Shown one piece after another: positions 7,622 through 15,181 of a DNA stretch of 64,000 bases. Numbering within the stretch: the first letter of the stretch is position 1; the number at the start of each line of letters is the position of its first letter. A model generated the notes under the pieces. It worked only from the letters and a program-made list of their open reading frames with translations. It had not been told where the DNA came from and ran no database searches. A program made the position numbers and the translations under genes. The DNA comes from Anaerosolibacter sp. (lineage in GTDB: Bacteria > Bacillota > Clostridia > Peptostreptococcales > Thermotaleaceae). The stretch lies in assembly GCF_029240175.1 (NCBI RefSeq), contig NZ_JARBTM010000005.1, positions 248,001-312,000 on the forward strand. Reading direction: 5' to 3'.

Positions 7622-7843
7622 AACATACATATTTCGACAAAACAAGACAAGGATTACATAAATGATCGGGATTGGACCTATAACACAATTGCAGATTGGC
7701 AATATCAGAACTCTCCTTTCCGGAGCCATGATACCGTAAAGCATACTTTTAGGAAGCTTGAGAATGATGGAGTGTTCTTGACAGATAATTTTAATGAAAT
7801 CAAAAGGTACTGCAAGCTTCAGGAAAAGGGTGATGCGTATTAA
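7622..7843 (+). pseudogene. fragment of a phage-type replication or helix-turn-helix protein
   Basis: An open stretch without any start codon reads QDKDYINDRDWTYNTIADWQ, then HDTVKHTFRKLENDGVFLTDNF and ends at a TAA at 7841. The pattern of a winged helix (DTVKHTFRKLENDG as the recognition helix and wing) resembles N-terminal domains of DnaD-like or phage replication-initiation proteins. Both ends are cut, so it is a relic, perhaps of a lost phage or plasmid. The family call is by resemblance only. Confidence 0.5.
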
Positions 7844-7933
7844 TTTATTTTTACTAAGTGATAATACGGCAAAGAAGGAGGTTGTTTTTATAGTGAAGGT
7901 AAATACCCGCGGGTATATCTTTAGTTTAAATAA

Positions 7934-8203
7934 TTACACGGTGATTGGTCCAAATGCTGCGATATCACGTGCATCAATAGACATCAGAGTTCCTACTGGG
8001 ATTGGTCCGAAGCTCTCAGTCAATATAATCCTTATGAAAGGTATAGGTGGTTGAGATTCACAAGATACTACTCTCCCAATTAGAGTGTTGGGATTTCCAC
8101 CTTCAAGCACAAATGCCCCGATAGCACCAACAGTTATACCACCTTGAGTTAAAATTTGGCAAGTATTCGGTAGAACCTGATCAACAGAAAGTTCATTTGA
8201 CAT
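7934..8203 (-). CDS. small conserved-looking protein, unknown function
   Basis: 89 residues starting MSNELSVDQVLPNTC. The rest is beta-rich with many Gly, Ile and Pro and has no membrane helix. A TTGGAGGAA ribosome site supports the ATG at 8203. A longer frame to 8221 would lose that site. The composition, with repeated short strands such as GGITVGAIGAFVLEGG, recalls small structural proteins of spore formers, but I could not place it in a family. A short TACCCGCGGGTA palindrome lies just past its stop at 7905-7916. Confidence 0.55.
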   Translation of the reverse strand: MSNELSVDQVLPNTCQILTQGGITVGAIGAFVLEGGNPNTLIGRVVSCESQPPIPFIRIILTESFGPIPVGTLMSIDARDIAAFGPITV

Positions 8204-8387
8204 AAAAATTCCTCCAATCATGATATTTTGGATAATGAATAATAAAAGGAATCAAGCATGGAGCCTTGTCCCATTACATGGTATTCATATCAATGGTTGG
8301 ATGTTACAAAATATTTAAATTGAGGTTTAACGAACAAGATAAAATTAAATGAAAAAGGTGCAATAATGAATTGCCGCTAAATATGAA

Positions 8388-8711
8388 TTAATCTAAATTA
8401 TTCTGATGCGTATTAGATTCGAAAGCCTCAAGAATGATGAGGAAAATTTGACAAATGATTTTCCAGATAACAATTGAGAAAATGAAAAGGCATGTACCTA
8501 TAAAGATACCCCGTAATACATTTGGCCCAGTTCTGAAAGTATAAAAACCATGTTGTGTAGCTGGGACTTGATACTGCGAAGGAAATAAAATAGCAAAGTA
8601 TTTTCCTAAACAAATGGAAGAAAAAAACAAAGGAAATATGCCAATACAAAAAAGTCTTTGTATTAATTTAAAGGCAGCTTCTTTCTTTATAGACAGTAAC
8701 TTCTCAAACAT
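8388..8711 (-). CDS. small membrane protein with two or three helices
   Basis: 107 residues from the ATG at 8711, which has a TTAGGAGGT site seven bases upstream. The longer frame to 8774 has no site. A basic N-terminus (KLLSIKKEAAFKLIQR) precedes a helix at about 20-40, a loop with conserved-looking QVPATQHGFYTFRTGPNV, and a second long hydrophobic region at about 67-93. Probably an inner-membrane protein. Function unknown, no linked genes. Confidence 0.55.
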   Translation of the reverse strand: MFEKLLSIKKEAAFKLIQRLFCIGIFPLFFSSICLGKYFAILFPSQYQVPATQHGFYTFRTGPNVLRGIFIGTCLFIFSIVIWKIICQIFLIILEAFESNTHQNNLD

Positions 8712-9039
8712 ATATATACCTCCTAAATTAACCAAATCAACAATAATAGTATCATGGAAAATTATTACAGTCAAACGTATAATTCTTTTTAAGAGAGATG
8801 TGCTAAATTATGTTTTAGCGATAATGAATTTTGAAAATTGAATAATACGGTATTTGAAAAACCTATGCTCTATGCAAATATAGATGTATTATATTGGTAA
8901 TTAAGATATAATTATCCTAAAAGACATAGTTAATGCAATAAATTTACTGTTAATGCAACGTAAGGTACATAGCAAATAATAACAATTAAACTGTGCAAAC
9001 TACAATAGAACAAATTATATCTAAAATACAGGAGGTCAT
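8712..9039. promoter_or_regulatory. intergenic region with a spaced direct repeat upstream of the DUF421 gene
   Basis: About 330 bases between divergent genes. The only clear structure is two copies of GTTAATGCAA at 8929-8938 and 8949-8958, twenty bases apart start to start, that is about two helical turns. They could bind a regulator of the downstream gene. No perfect promoter was identified. Confidence 0.3.
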
Positions 9040-9738
9040 ATGCATTCTATATTTGTTACAGTAGTTAGAACCTTATTAGGATTCACAGTATTATTCTTAC
9101 TAACACGTATTCTCGGTAAGAAGCAGATAGGTCAATTAACTCACTTTACATATATTACAGGAATTGCTCTAGGAAATATTGTTGGAGATATGGTTGTTCA
9201 CAGAGATATCAAGCTTATAGATGGTTTGGTGGGTGTAATCCTATGGGCGCTACTTACATTTTTATTAGAATATATAAGTTTAAAATCTTCAAAGGCTAGA
9301 GTGTTATTAGATGGCGAACCTATGATTGTTATAAAAAAGGGTAAAATTCAGGAAAAGGCATTGTCTAAATCACAACTGAACATTGATGATTTATCGATGC
9401 TCCTTCGTAATAAAGCTGTTTTTTCATTTGCTAATGTAGACTATGCTATTTTAGAACCCAATGGGGAATTAAGCGTATTAAAAATACCAGAGGCTGAATC
9501 TCCAACCAGGAAAGACTTAAAAATTCTAGCGCCTCAAAGATTACATATACCGACGGAGATCATCGTAGATGGTAAAGTAGTAGGCGAGAACCTAACAGAA
9601 TTCAGTTTAAGTCAGGACTGGTTGGATAGTCAATTGAAATCTTTTGGAATAAAATCTGTAAATGATGTAATTTATGCGGAGCTTCAAAGTGATGGAAGAC
9701 TATATGTAAACAAACGGAAAGAAAAAAACATAAAATAG
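9040..9738 (+). CDS. DUF421 (YetF-like) membrane protein
   Basis: 232 residues. The first 80 residues hold three membrane helices with the motif LLTRILGKKQIGQLTHFTY, which is characteristic of DUF421/YetF proteins. The rest is the conserved soluble domain, with LLDGEPMIVIKKGKI, DDLSMLLRNK and a C-terminal strand region. B. subtilis relatives are spore- or membrane-associated proteins of uncertain role. The start has a GGAGGTC site five bases upstream. A weak hairpin follows at 9771-9802. Confidence 0.85.
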   Translation: MHSIFVTVVRTLLGFTVLFLLTRILGKKQIGQLTHFTYITGIALGNIVGDMVVHRDIKLIDGLVGVILWALLTFLLEYISLKSSKARVLLDGEPMIVIKKGKIQEKALSKSQLNIDDLSMLLRNKAVFSFANVDYAILEPNGELSVLKIPEAESPTRKDLKILAPQRLHIPTEIIVDGKVVGENLTEFSLSQDWLDSQLKSFGIKSVNDVIYAELQSDGRLYVNKRKEKNIK

Positions 9739-9770
9739 CATTACATATAAGTTTATAGATGAAAAAATAC

Positions 9771-9802
9771 AAAGGATTTATAACCAGCAGTAGAAATCCT
9801 TT
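9771..9802 (+). terminator. weak hairpin after the DUF421 gene
   Basis: AAAGGATTT (9771-9779) pairs with AAATCCTTT (9794-9802) around a 14-base loop. There is no T-run beyond the arm itself. Directly after it a GGAGGGG site is followed by a six-codon frame (TTG start, TAA), which looks like the stump of a lost gene. Confidence 0.35.
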
Positions 9803-10082
9803 AGAGGAGGGGTGTATCTTGCTTAAAAGCTACCAGTAACTTAATTTTATATAAAAATTGTGTTAAAAATATGATGGAAAATCAAAAATCATGTGATGCA
9901 TAAAATCTCAAAGCATCCTGACGATATTCCCTTCAGTTTCAACGAGTTGGTACGAAATATAAAGGCTCCCATTTGAGTTGTACCCAGAAAAATAAATTTT
10001 TCCGGTATACATGACAAATTATGACAATATTTTTATGAATAATAATATATAATATTTAATTGGTGATTTTTATAAAAGTAAA
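9803..10082. other. spacer with gene debris
   Basis: No intact gene. A 26-codon frame at 9896-9976 reads MHKISKHPDDIPFSFNELVR without a ribosome site and looks like a fragment of a larger protein that I cannot name. The remainder is AT-rich and should contain the promoter of the small gene at 10101. Confidence 0.3.
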
Positions 10083-10100
10083 ATGGAGGTTATTATTAAA

Positions 10101-10250
10101 GTGGGTAAAAGTAATTTGATTGAGGTTTTATATGAAATTTTAGAAGGTGTAAATGTAGAACACCATAACGACACTACCTTTATTTGGTCTAAAGGATATC
10201 GCAAAGCAGTTCTAGATATCATTGATGCGATAGAAAATATTGAACTATAA
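10101..10250 (+). CDS. small helical protein (49 residues)
   Basis: A GTG start lies ten bases after ATGGAGGT. An in-frame ATG at 10083 would add six residues but has no ribosome site of its own. The product, beginning SNLIEVLYEILEGVNVEHH, is a soluble, mostly helical protein with an acidic end. A strong terminator follows at 10265-10313, so it is a complete small transcription unit. No family recognised. Confidence 0.5.
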   Translation: MGKSNLIEVLYEILEGVNVEHHNDTTFIWSKGYRKAVLDIIDAIENIEL

Positions 10251-10264
10251 AATCTATATTTAAG

Positions 10265-10313
10265 AAAGGGCTTAATTGTGTAAAAAAAATTTTACGCTGT
10301 TAAGTCCTTTTTT
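10265..10313 (+). terminator. terminator of the 10101 gene
   Basis: Outer arms AAAGGGCTTAA (10265-10275) and TTAAGTCCTTT (10300-10310) enclose an inner GTAAAA/TTTTAC hairpin. The strand ends in a run of T. Confidence 0.8.
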
Positions 10314-10438
10314 AAATGGCTTCAATTTATTAATTACTTGCCCCAAATGTGATGTTAAGTTATATAGAAAGCTACAAAGCCTGTAGTATGATCAGGAGCA
10401 GGGATTCCTATGAGGTCTTTACTACTTAATGCATCTAA

Positions 10439-10464
10439 AAAAGCCAGGAGGAATCCTGGCTTTT
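10439..10464 (-). terminator. terminator of the carbonic anhydrase gene
   Basis: Perfect 11-base arms at 10439-10449 and 10454-10464 around GGAA. It is rich in A before and T after, so it can work in both directions. It lies 42 bases beyond the stop codon of the minus-strand gene at 10506. Confidence 0.75.
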
Positions 10465-10501
10465 GTCTATTTTGAATCAGTCATTTGATTTTACCAATAA
10501 A
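10453..10501. repeat. dispersed repeat, copy B (other copy 4049-4099)
   Basis: This 3' flank of the carbonic anhydrase gene shares about 30 of 35 core bases with 4066-4099. It starts within the terminator hairpin and stops just before the stop codon at 10506. Confidence 0.5.
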
Positions 10502-10505
10502 TCTA

Positions 10506-11078
10506 TTAGAGGGTAGTATCCTCATACCCATTGACAAGAACATCAATTTTTCCTGTTTCTGGGTCCATAATTAAGCCGTGGATGCTTACATCCTTAGAAA
10601 TGAAAGGATGATTTTTTAATAATTCAACAGTTTCTTTTATAGATTCTTCTACAGAGTTAAAACCCTGCAGCCACTTTCGTATATTAATTCCTGCATTGCA
10701 TAGCGTATTTATCACATCCGGCGAAATACCTCTAGCCATTGCCTGTTCTAAGGTTTTGTCTACATCTAGATTACTCATACCACAACCATGGTGGCCAATT
10801 ACCAATACTTCGTCCGCTTTGAACTCATAAATAGCAACCACAATACTTCTTACTGCACTGCCGAATGGATCCATTATAATAGCTCCAGCATTTTTGATAA
10901 ATTTAGCATCACCATTTTTTAGATTTAGTGCTTTAGGAAGAAGTTCTGTTAATCTAGTATCCATACACGTCAAAATTACTAACTTCTTATTCGGATCTTT
11001 TGATGTCTTATACACATCATATCCTTTATTTTCAAGAAATGACTGGTTATGATTTAATATTTCTTGCAATTTGTTCAT
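10506..11078 (-). CDS. beta-class carbonic anhydrase
   Basis: 190 residues from the ATG at 11078, which follows CGGAGGACATA. An upstream extension to 11144 has no site. The zinc site of beta-class enzymes is complete: Cys in LTCMDTRLTELL, whose CxDxR also carries the Asp-Arg dyad, then His and Cys in VIGHHGCGM. The enzyme interconverts CO2 and bicarbonate in the cytoplasm. The length fits the short cab-type subgroup. It is a single gene with its own terminator. Confidence 0.93.
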   Translation of the reverse strand: MNKLQEILNHNQSFLENKGYDVYKTSKDPNKKLVILTCMDTRLTELLPKALNLKNGDAKFIKNAGAIIMDPFGSAVRSIVVAIYEFKADEVLVIGHHGCGMSNLDVDKTLEQAMARGISPDVINTLCNAGINIRKWLQGFNSVEESIKETVELLKNHPFISKDVSIHGLIMDPETGKIDVLVNGYEDTTL

Positions 11079-11542
11079 TATGTCCTCCGAATTATCGAAT
11101 AATGTCTTATTAATTATATCATATAAGTCAAACGAAGAAATCAAATTGCTTCATATGACGTGCTAGATTTGAGACTTAGCTTACAATCAGTAACCACCTA
11201 TATACTATCATATTTTTTTCTTAAAAACTTAAGAAAACTTTTTCCGAATTTTACAAAAAATACAATATAAGTAAGACTAAAACAAATGACAGGGGATAGT
11301 GATTAATATGCGATAGCTAAGTCAATAGATGATCCCTACTTAAACATGTATTCTTAAGGGTGTGTAGAGGAAGATTGTCAATAAGAGATGACTATGATAA
11401 TATATAAATCTATGAAGAGCACCATATAGGCTTATCTGTAAAACATAAGTTTTTAATAGTTATTTTACGAAGTTGTAAAAAGGGAATTCAAAATAGTCTT
11501 CACAAATTAAAATGAAACATAACGAATGGAGGAAATGAAATA
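11079..11542. other. long AT-rich spacer, nothing recognised
   Basis: About 460 bases between divergent genes. No coding frame of quality and no strong hairpin. It must contain the promoters of the carbonic anhydrase gene and of yjdM, but neither is a clear match to the consensus. Confidence 0.4.
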
Positions 11543-11884
11543 ATGTCTAATTTGCCAAATTGTCCAAAATGTAATTCAGAATACACTTACGAAGACGGAA
11601 GTCTTTTTGTTTGCCCAGAATGTGCCCATGAGTGGTCTAGTGAGCTAGAAACAGAAAAAGGCGACGACGAGAAGATTATTAAAGATGCAAATGGAAATGT
11701 TTTAAACAATGGTGATACTGTAACGGTTATCAAGGATCTTAAGGTAAAAGGAAGCTCATCCGTTATAAAAATAGGAACGAAAGTAAAAAATATACGATTG
11801 GTTGATGGGGATCATGATATTGATTGCAAAATCGACGGTTTTGGAGAGATGAAGTTGAAGTCTGAATTTGTTAAAAAGGTGTAG
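11543..11884 (+). CDS. yjdM: YjdM/PhnA-type zinc-ribbon protein
   Basis: 113 residues. An N-terminal zinc ribbon ([12 protein letters not shown] and [10 protein letters not shown]) is followed by the PhnA C-terminal SH3-like barrel with [20 protein letters not shown] and the closing LKSEFVKKV. This order and length match the YjdM family, historically called PhnA. Its role remains poorly defined and it is not phosphonoacetate hydrolase. GGAGG site 11 bases upstream. The gene ends with the perfect hairpin at 11913-11939. Confidence 0.93.
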   Translation: MSNLPNCPKCNSEYTYEDGSLFVCPECAHEWSSELETEKGDDEKIIKDANGNVLNNGDTVTVIKDLKVKGSSSVIKIGTKVKNIRLVDGDHDIDCKIDGFGEMKLKSEFVKKV

Positions 11885-11912
11885 ATATAATTTCATATAT
11901 TTTATCCAATAG

Positions 11913-11943
11913 AATAAGGCAGGACGGTCCTGCCTTATTATTT
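11913..11943 (+). terminator. terminator of yjdM
   Basis: Thirteen-base perfect arms at 11913-11925 and 11927-11939 with a single central base, followed by ATTT. Confidence 0.85.
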
Positions 11944-12326
11944 AATGTATATTAATGATAAGAGTTGATAGAATATATTTTGAGCATAAGAGCCCTTATT
12001 CATTCGTTTGTCTATTATAGAAACTGCATCTCTACGGTGCTTCCTGTCCTATAAATCCTATCTACAGTTAAGGCTTGGTATATATTGCATATGGCCATTA
12101 TTTAACATTCATCAGCAAATCGTTCCCTAGTAGTAGCCAGTTCCAATTACGTTTATATGACGACTTTAACCCCATTCAGCAAGTTACCTAAATCCGGTTA
12201 TCTGTCAAAAATGAATTTTACATAATCACCTATAACGCCCCAAAAAGGTAATAATCATTAGAAAATAAAAATTTAGGAAGCAGGAGTTATGCTGAGTTAA
12301 TATACTGTATTGCGGGGGTGGGATGC
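11944..12326. other. spacer, no intact gene seen
   Basis: About 380 bases. Short frames on the minus strand, for example ELATTRERFADEC ending near 12100, may be residues of a former gene, but stops break every longer frame. No structured RNA recognised. Confidence 0.35.
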
Positions 12327-12575
12327 ATGAAAACGTATAGATTTCATTTTAGGATTGAAAGAGAAGCTGGACTGACGAGTAGGGAAGGGGCTACACAAAT
12401 AGGGGCTGCATATACAGAAATATGTTTCGAAGCAAGAAAGAAACTGAATAATAAGGAGTTACACGAAGTGATCTTAAAGCTTAGAAAAGAATTGTCAGAA
12501 CAGTTGGGTATAAAGGTATGGTATATCGTATCAATCAGTGAGAAGGAATACATGAAACATTTGGAGGAACAGTAA
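12327..12575 (+). CDS. small protein, unknown function
   Basis: 82 residues from the ATG at 12327, seven bases after a GGGGGTGGG site. A GTG at 12318 is also in frame but lies inside that site. The start MKTYRFHFRIEREAG is beta-rich. The middle is a long helix and KVWYIVSISEKEYMKHLEEQ closes it. This resembles a small ferredoxin-like fold of two strands and two helices, but no family was recognised. An acetyltransferase gene follows 74 bases later. Confidence 0.5.
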   Translation: MKTYRFHFRIEREAGLTSREGATQIGAAYTEICFEARKKLNNKELHEVILKLRKELSEQLGIKVWYIVSISEKEYMKHLEEQ

Positions 12576-12649
12576 GTTACCAATAGTCCTTCTTATATGA
12601 TATAGTATTAGAAATAAGTGCTTAGTCCATTGACAGGGGGAAATGGTAC

Positions 12650-13207
12650 GTGTTGACCGTAAAGAAACTAGAACAGTTTACAATCGAAGATCAGGAATCT
12701 TTTGGATTCAATGGATTCAAAACCGATAAGATATATGCTGTTGAAAAAAGAGAATGTGAAGATGAGCTCATCATCAGTGTAAAAATAAAAGACTTGGAGG
12801 AGACTTATCAAAAAAAATGGTCCAGGAGCAGTGCATCAGAGAAATTCTTTCAAGAGGTTATCAAGCAGAATTTATCTTTTGGTGCTTACATCCATGAAGA
12901 GTTAGCGGGCGTTTTGATTGCTAGTGAGATTAAATGGAACAATTCTCTTTGGATAGAAAATATAATCATTTCGGAAAGGTACAGAGGTAACGGTATTGGG
13001 AAAGCCTTATTGGACAATCTGATGAAGCTGGCAGCGGAGCGGAAGATTAGGATAATTGGTCTAGAAACACAGGGTTCAAATTATCCAGCAATACAGTTTT
13101 ACAAGAAACATGGATTTGAAATAGATGGAATAGATTTTTCACTTTATCCAAGTAAAGATGAAAGTAATCCAGATGTAGCAATTATCATGAAAAGGAAGGT
13201 TATATGA
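12650..13207 (+). CDS. GNAT acetyltransferase resembling streptothricin acetyltransferase (SatA)
   Basis: 185 residues. The acetyl-CoA loop is present as RYRGNGIGKALLDNL (about 121-135), and the following GLETQGSNYPAIQFYKKHGF with GIDFSLY is the hallmark of the SatA branch of the GNAT superfamily, whose members acetylate the beta-lysine of streptothricin. The first 60 residues match only loosely. A GTG start is used, nine bases after AGGGGG. Substrate not proven. It may be a resistance enzyme or a housekeeping N-acetyltransferase. Confidence 0.8.
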   Translation: MLTVKKLEQFTIEDQESFGFNGFKTDKIYAVEKRECEDELIISVKIKDLEETYQKKWSRSSASEKFFQEVIKQNLSFGAYIHEELAGVLIASEIKWNNSLWIENIIISERYRGNGIGKALLDNLMKLAAERKIRIIGLETQGSNYPAIQFYKKHGFEIDGIDFSLYPSKDESNPDVAIIMKRKVI

Positions 13208-13255
13208 GGAAGCAAACAATGAAGAAGGTAGGTACTTTTAATATAGATATGTATA

Positions 13256-13423
13256 CTACCCTTCTTTCTTTAAAAGCTCGTTGTATTCATTTATTTTAAT
13301 ATCTAGCGCTTGACTAATGATCAATATTTCAGGATTAAGCAGCATGGGGTCTTTAGCGATCAATTCGCACATAGATGCTCTTAATCTTTCAATCTCAATT
13401 AAGAGCTGCCCTAAGTTATCCAT
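13256..13423 (-). CDS. Spo0E-like aspartyl phosphatase
   Basis: 55 residues, the usual size for the family. Two helices form a hairpin and the second carries the signature SQALDIKINEYN, the counterpart of the SQELD motif of Spo0E, which removes phosphate from Spo0A and so holds back sporulation. A GGTGAT site supports the ATG at 13423. It lies between an acetyltransferase gene and a small gene on the other strand. A relative at 27028 has Asn in place of the key Asp. Confidence 0.85.
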   Translation of the reverse strand: MDNLGQLLIEIERLRASMCELIAKDPMLLNPEILIISQALDIKINEYNELLKKEG

Positions 13424-13585
13424 ACAATATCACCCTAACTTTTCATTATTTAAAAATAATTATAAAACTATTATATAACTCTAAAATTATAACTTCAATA
13501 CAAAATATTACAAATTTTTCATTTTTTAACATTTTATCGTGACAATACTGGAGGAAAAATGTTTTTTTTATAGAATATATTTTTA

Positions 13586-13616
13586 TAGCGGAGCGTACGG
13601 ATTAGCGGAGCGTACG
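13586..13616. repeat. 14-bp direct repeat upstream of the 13655 gene
   Basis: TAGCGGAGCGTACG occurs at 13586-13599 and again at 13603-13616, a 17-base period. It sits in the leader of the next gene. It is GC-rich against an AT-rich background, so it stands out. Confidence 0.5.
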
Positions 13617-13654
13617 AAAGAAAAAGATCATTCTATGAAGACAGGAGCCTCTAT

Positions 13655-13843
13655 ATGAGTTTGTACCTATTTGAAATAGAAAAGGATCTGGCAGCATTAT
13701 GTACTGAAATGATTGGCATCTTTGTAGAGATGAAGAACAGAGGAATCATTAGCGAAGATGTATACGAGAAGCATGTTAAATTAAAAGCAGAGTTTCTTAA
13801 CGATTATCTAAAAAAATATGTTGCTGGATTAGGACAGAATTGA
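13655..13843 (+). CDS. small helical protein, unknown function
   Basis: 62 residues, nearly all helix: MSLYLFEIEKDLAALCTEM, then VEMKNRGIISEDVYEKH and LNDYLKKYVAGLG. ACAGGAG lies eight bases before the ATG. The stop codon is inside the terminator hairpin at 13831-13853. The helix-turn-helix-hairpin look and the nearby Spo0E-like gene suggest a small regulator, but there is no motif to support this. Confidence 0.6.
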   Translation: MSLYLFEIEKDLAALCTEMIGIFVEMKNRGIISEDVYEKHVKLKAEFLNDYLKKYVAGLGQN

Positions 13844-13860
13844 ATTCTGTCCTTTCCTTT
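13831..13860 (+). terminator. terminator overlapping the stop codon of the 13655 gene
   Basis: Eleven-base perfect arms at 13831-13841 and 13843-13853 around one base, then TTCCTTTT. The TGA at 13841-13843 forms the tip. Confidence 0.85.
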
Positions 13861-13896
13861 TGCATTAGATATACTATTTTGGGTTAGAAGACATTG

Positions 13897-14034
13897 CTAT
13901 TTGTTATCGATCTGTTTCATACAATGGACCAACGTGTTGTCATTCCAATGGGATTTAATACATAGACAGCATTTGCCATGGAATTCGCACTCCGTATCTA
14001 AACATGTACACCAATTTTCATTACATGAAGTCAC
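13897..14034 (-). CDS. cysteine-rich small protein
   Basis: 45 residues with seven cysteines: TSCNENWCTCLDTECEFHG, then KCCLCIKSHW and VHCMK. The Cys-x-Cys, Cys-x5-Cys-Cys-x2-Cys spacing with His-Gly between points to a zinc or iron-sulfur binding fold like the cysteine-rich small domain proteins (DUF6485 type) of Clostridia. A GTG at 14034 is chosen because GGGGGTGG sits just upstream at a normal distance. The GTG at 14043 touches it. Function unknown. Confidence 0.6.
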   Translation of the reverse strand: MTSCNENWCTCLDTECEFHGKCCLCIKSHWNDNTLVHCMKQIDNK

Positions 14035-14265
14035 TATATCCACCCCCTAGATAAATATATTAAACATGTACCACAATTATTCTAGGAGATTAGAAGGGTT
14101 TGAATGAACCCATTACTACAGCTGAATTTGAAGAGAGCAAATAAATTGAGCCCTTATCACAGGGATAAGCGCTCATAAGTGAAAGGAGGAACTTACTGAT
14201 TATATTCATAATATATCCTATTGGAGGATGTCCAAATCAAAAAAGAAAAAATAATATTTTACAAC

Positions 14266-14478
14266 TCACCAAGGAATCTTGTCTAAATGATCTCCTCTTA
14301 ACACAGGAAGGATCTTGGATTTAATCGCAGGGGGTACGTCCTTTAACTTCAAATGATCGATACGGGTAATACAAGATATATCTAATTTCAGCTTAAAGGC
14401 TAGCTCCTGTGCTGTATATCCTTGATTTTTTCGTAATTCTTTCACAGTGTTATTCCTATTTCTAAATTCAAAAAACAT
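14266..14478 (-). CDS. small helix-turn-helix-like protein
   Basis: 70 residues from an ATG six bases after AGGAGG. After a short N-terminus, the stretch NTVKELRKNQGYTAQELAFKLKLDISCITRID has the rhythm of an XRE-type helix-turn-helix (first helix, turn Gly, second helix TAQELAFKL, recognition helix starting DISCITRI). The C-terminal half, VPPAIKSKILPVLRGD, is probably a helical cap. Possibly a small DNA-binding regulator. Weaker than the clear XRE protein at 31728. Confidence 0.55.
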   Translation of the reverse strand: MFFEFRNRNNTVKELRKNQGYTAQELAFKLKLDISCITRIDHLKLKDVPPAIKSKILPVLRGDHLDKIPW

Positions 14479-14672
14479 ATGCAACCTCCTATCAATATCT
14501 CCAGTCTAAGTTTATTATATCAAAAACAATTTATAGAATGTTAAATTTTGATTTTGATTTGTAAATAGCCGATAGGCAACTTTGATCTCAAATGATTTTC
14601 AATAAAAAAATATGCGTATTTACTCAATTTTGTGGTAGATATAGAATATAAATAAACAAAGGGGTGATGACA

Positions 14673-15098
14673 ATGTTGGAACTTCCCAAAATTAAAAATG
14701 GTACTTCTATTGTTATCCAAAGAGAAATCAAAGAGGAAGACACGGCTTTAAACTATGGTAGTGGAAGGTTAGAAAACCTATTGGCTACGCCATCCTTGAT
14801 TGCATTAATGATAGAGGGGGCTGTAAAACTGGTGGATGACAAGCTCCCCGATGGTGTGATTACCGTTGGAAAAATGATTCAAATCGAACACCAAAAGCCA
14901 ACAGGATTAGGTGCAACAGTCAGCGTAAAGGTAGTGGTGAAAGAATTTGACGGTGCAAGAATCCTATTTGACATTCAAGCTTATGATGAGATCGGTATGA
15001 TTGGTAGCGGTAGTCATGAAAGATGGATTGTTAACAAAAACTCTTTGCTTCAAAGAGCAACAGAGAGAGCGGAAAAACTGAAAAATAAAGATTTCTAA
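14673..15098 (+). CDS. FlK-like hot-dog fold thioesterase
   Basis: 141 residues. The order fits the fluoroacetyl-CoA thioesterase-like hot-dog family: LATPSLIALMIEGAVKLVDD as the central helix, GKMIQIEHQKPTGLGATVSV with the conserved His-x-x-x-Thr, and the closing strands GSGSHERWIVN. These enzymes hydrolyse short acyl-CoA thioesters or act as acyl-CoA binding proteins. The start is the third possible one, six bases after AAAGGGGTG. Substrate unknown. Its terminator is at 15109-15140. Confidence 0.85.
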   Translation: MLELPKIKNGTSIVIQREIKEEDTALNYGSGRLENLLATPSLIALMIEGAVKLVDDKLPDGVITVGKMIQIEHQKPTGLGATVSVKVVVKEFDGARILFDIQAYDEIGMIGSGSHERWIVNKNSLLQRATERAEKLKNKDF

Positions 15099-15108
15099 TG
15101 GATACACG

Positions 15109-15140
15109 AATGCTGCATATTGATGCAGCATTCTCCTTTT
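15109..15140 (+). terminator. terminator of the thioesterase gene
   Basis: AATGCTGCAT (15109-15118) pairs with ATGCAGCATT (15123-15132), loop ATTG, followed by CTCCTTTT. Confidence 0.85.
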
Positions 15141-15178
15141 ATTTAATAGGAAAGTTCTCCTTTCCTATTAAATAAAAG
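15136..15178. repeat. 19-bp perfect hairpin
   Basis: Arms 15136-15154 and 15160-15178 are perfectly complementary around TTCTC. The hairpin begins at the end of the thioesterase terminator and is followed directly by the GC-rich block at 15182. It is AT-rich, so it could be a second terminator or the border of an inserted element. Confidence 0.7.
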
Positions 15179-15181
15179 ATT

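Noticed and set aside
7794-8054. 86-codon plus-strand frame with a GAAGGAGG site before an internal GTG
   Set aside because: It lies antisense to the better supported gene at 7934-8203 and has no recognisable protein pattern. The ribosome-like site may be a stump of a lost gene.
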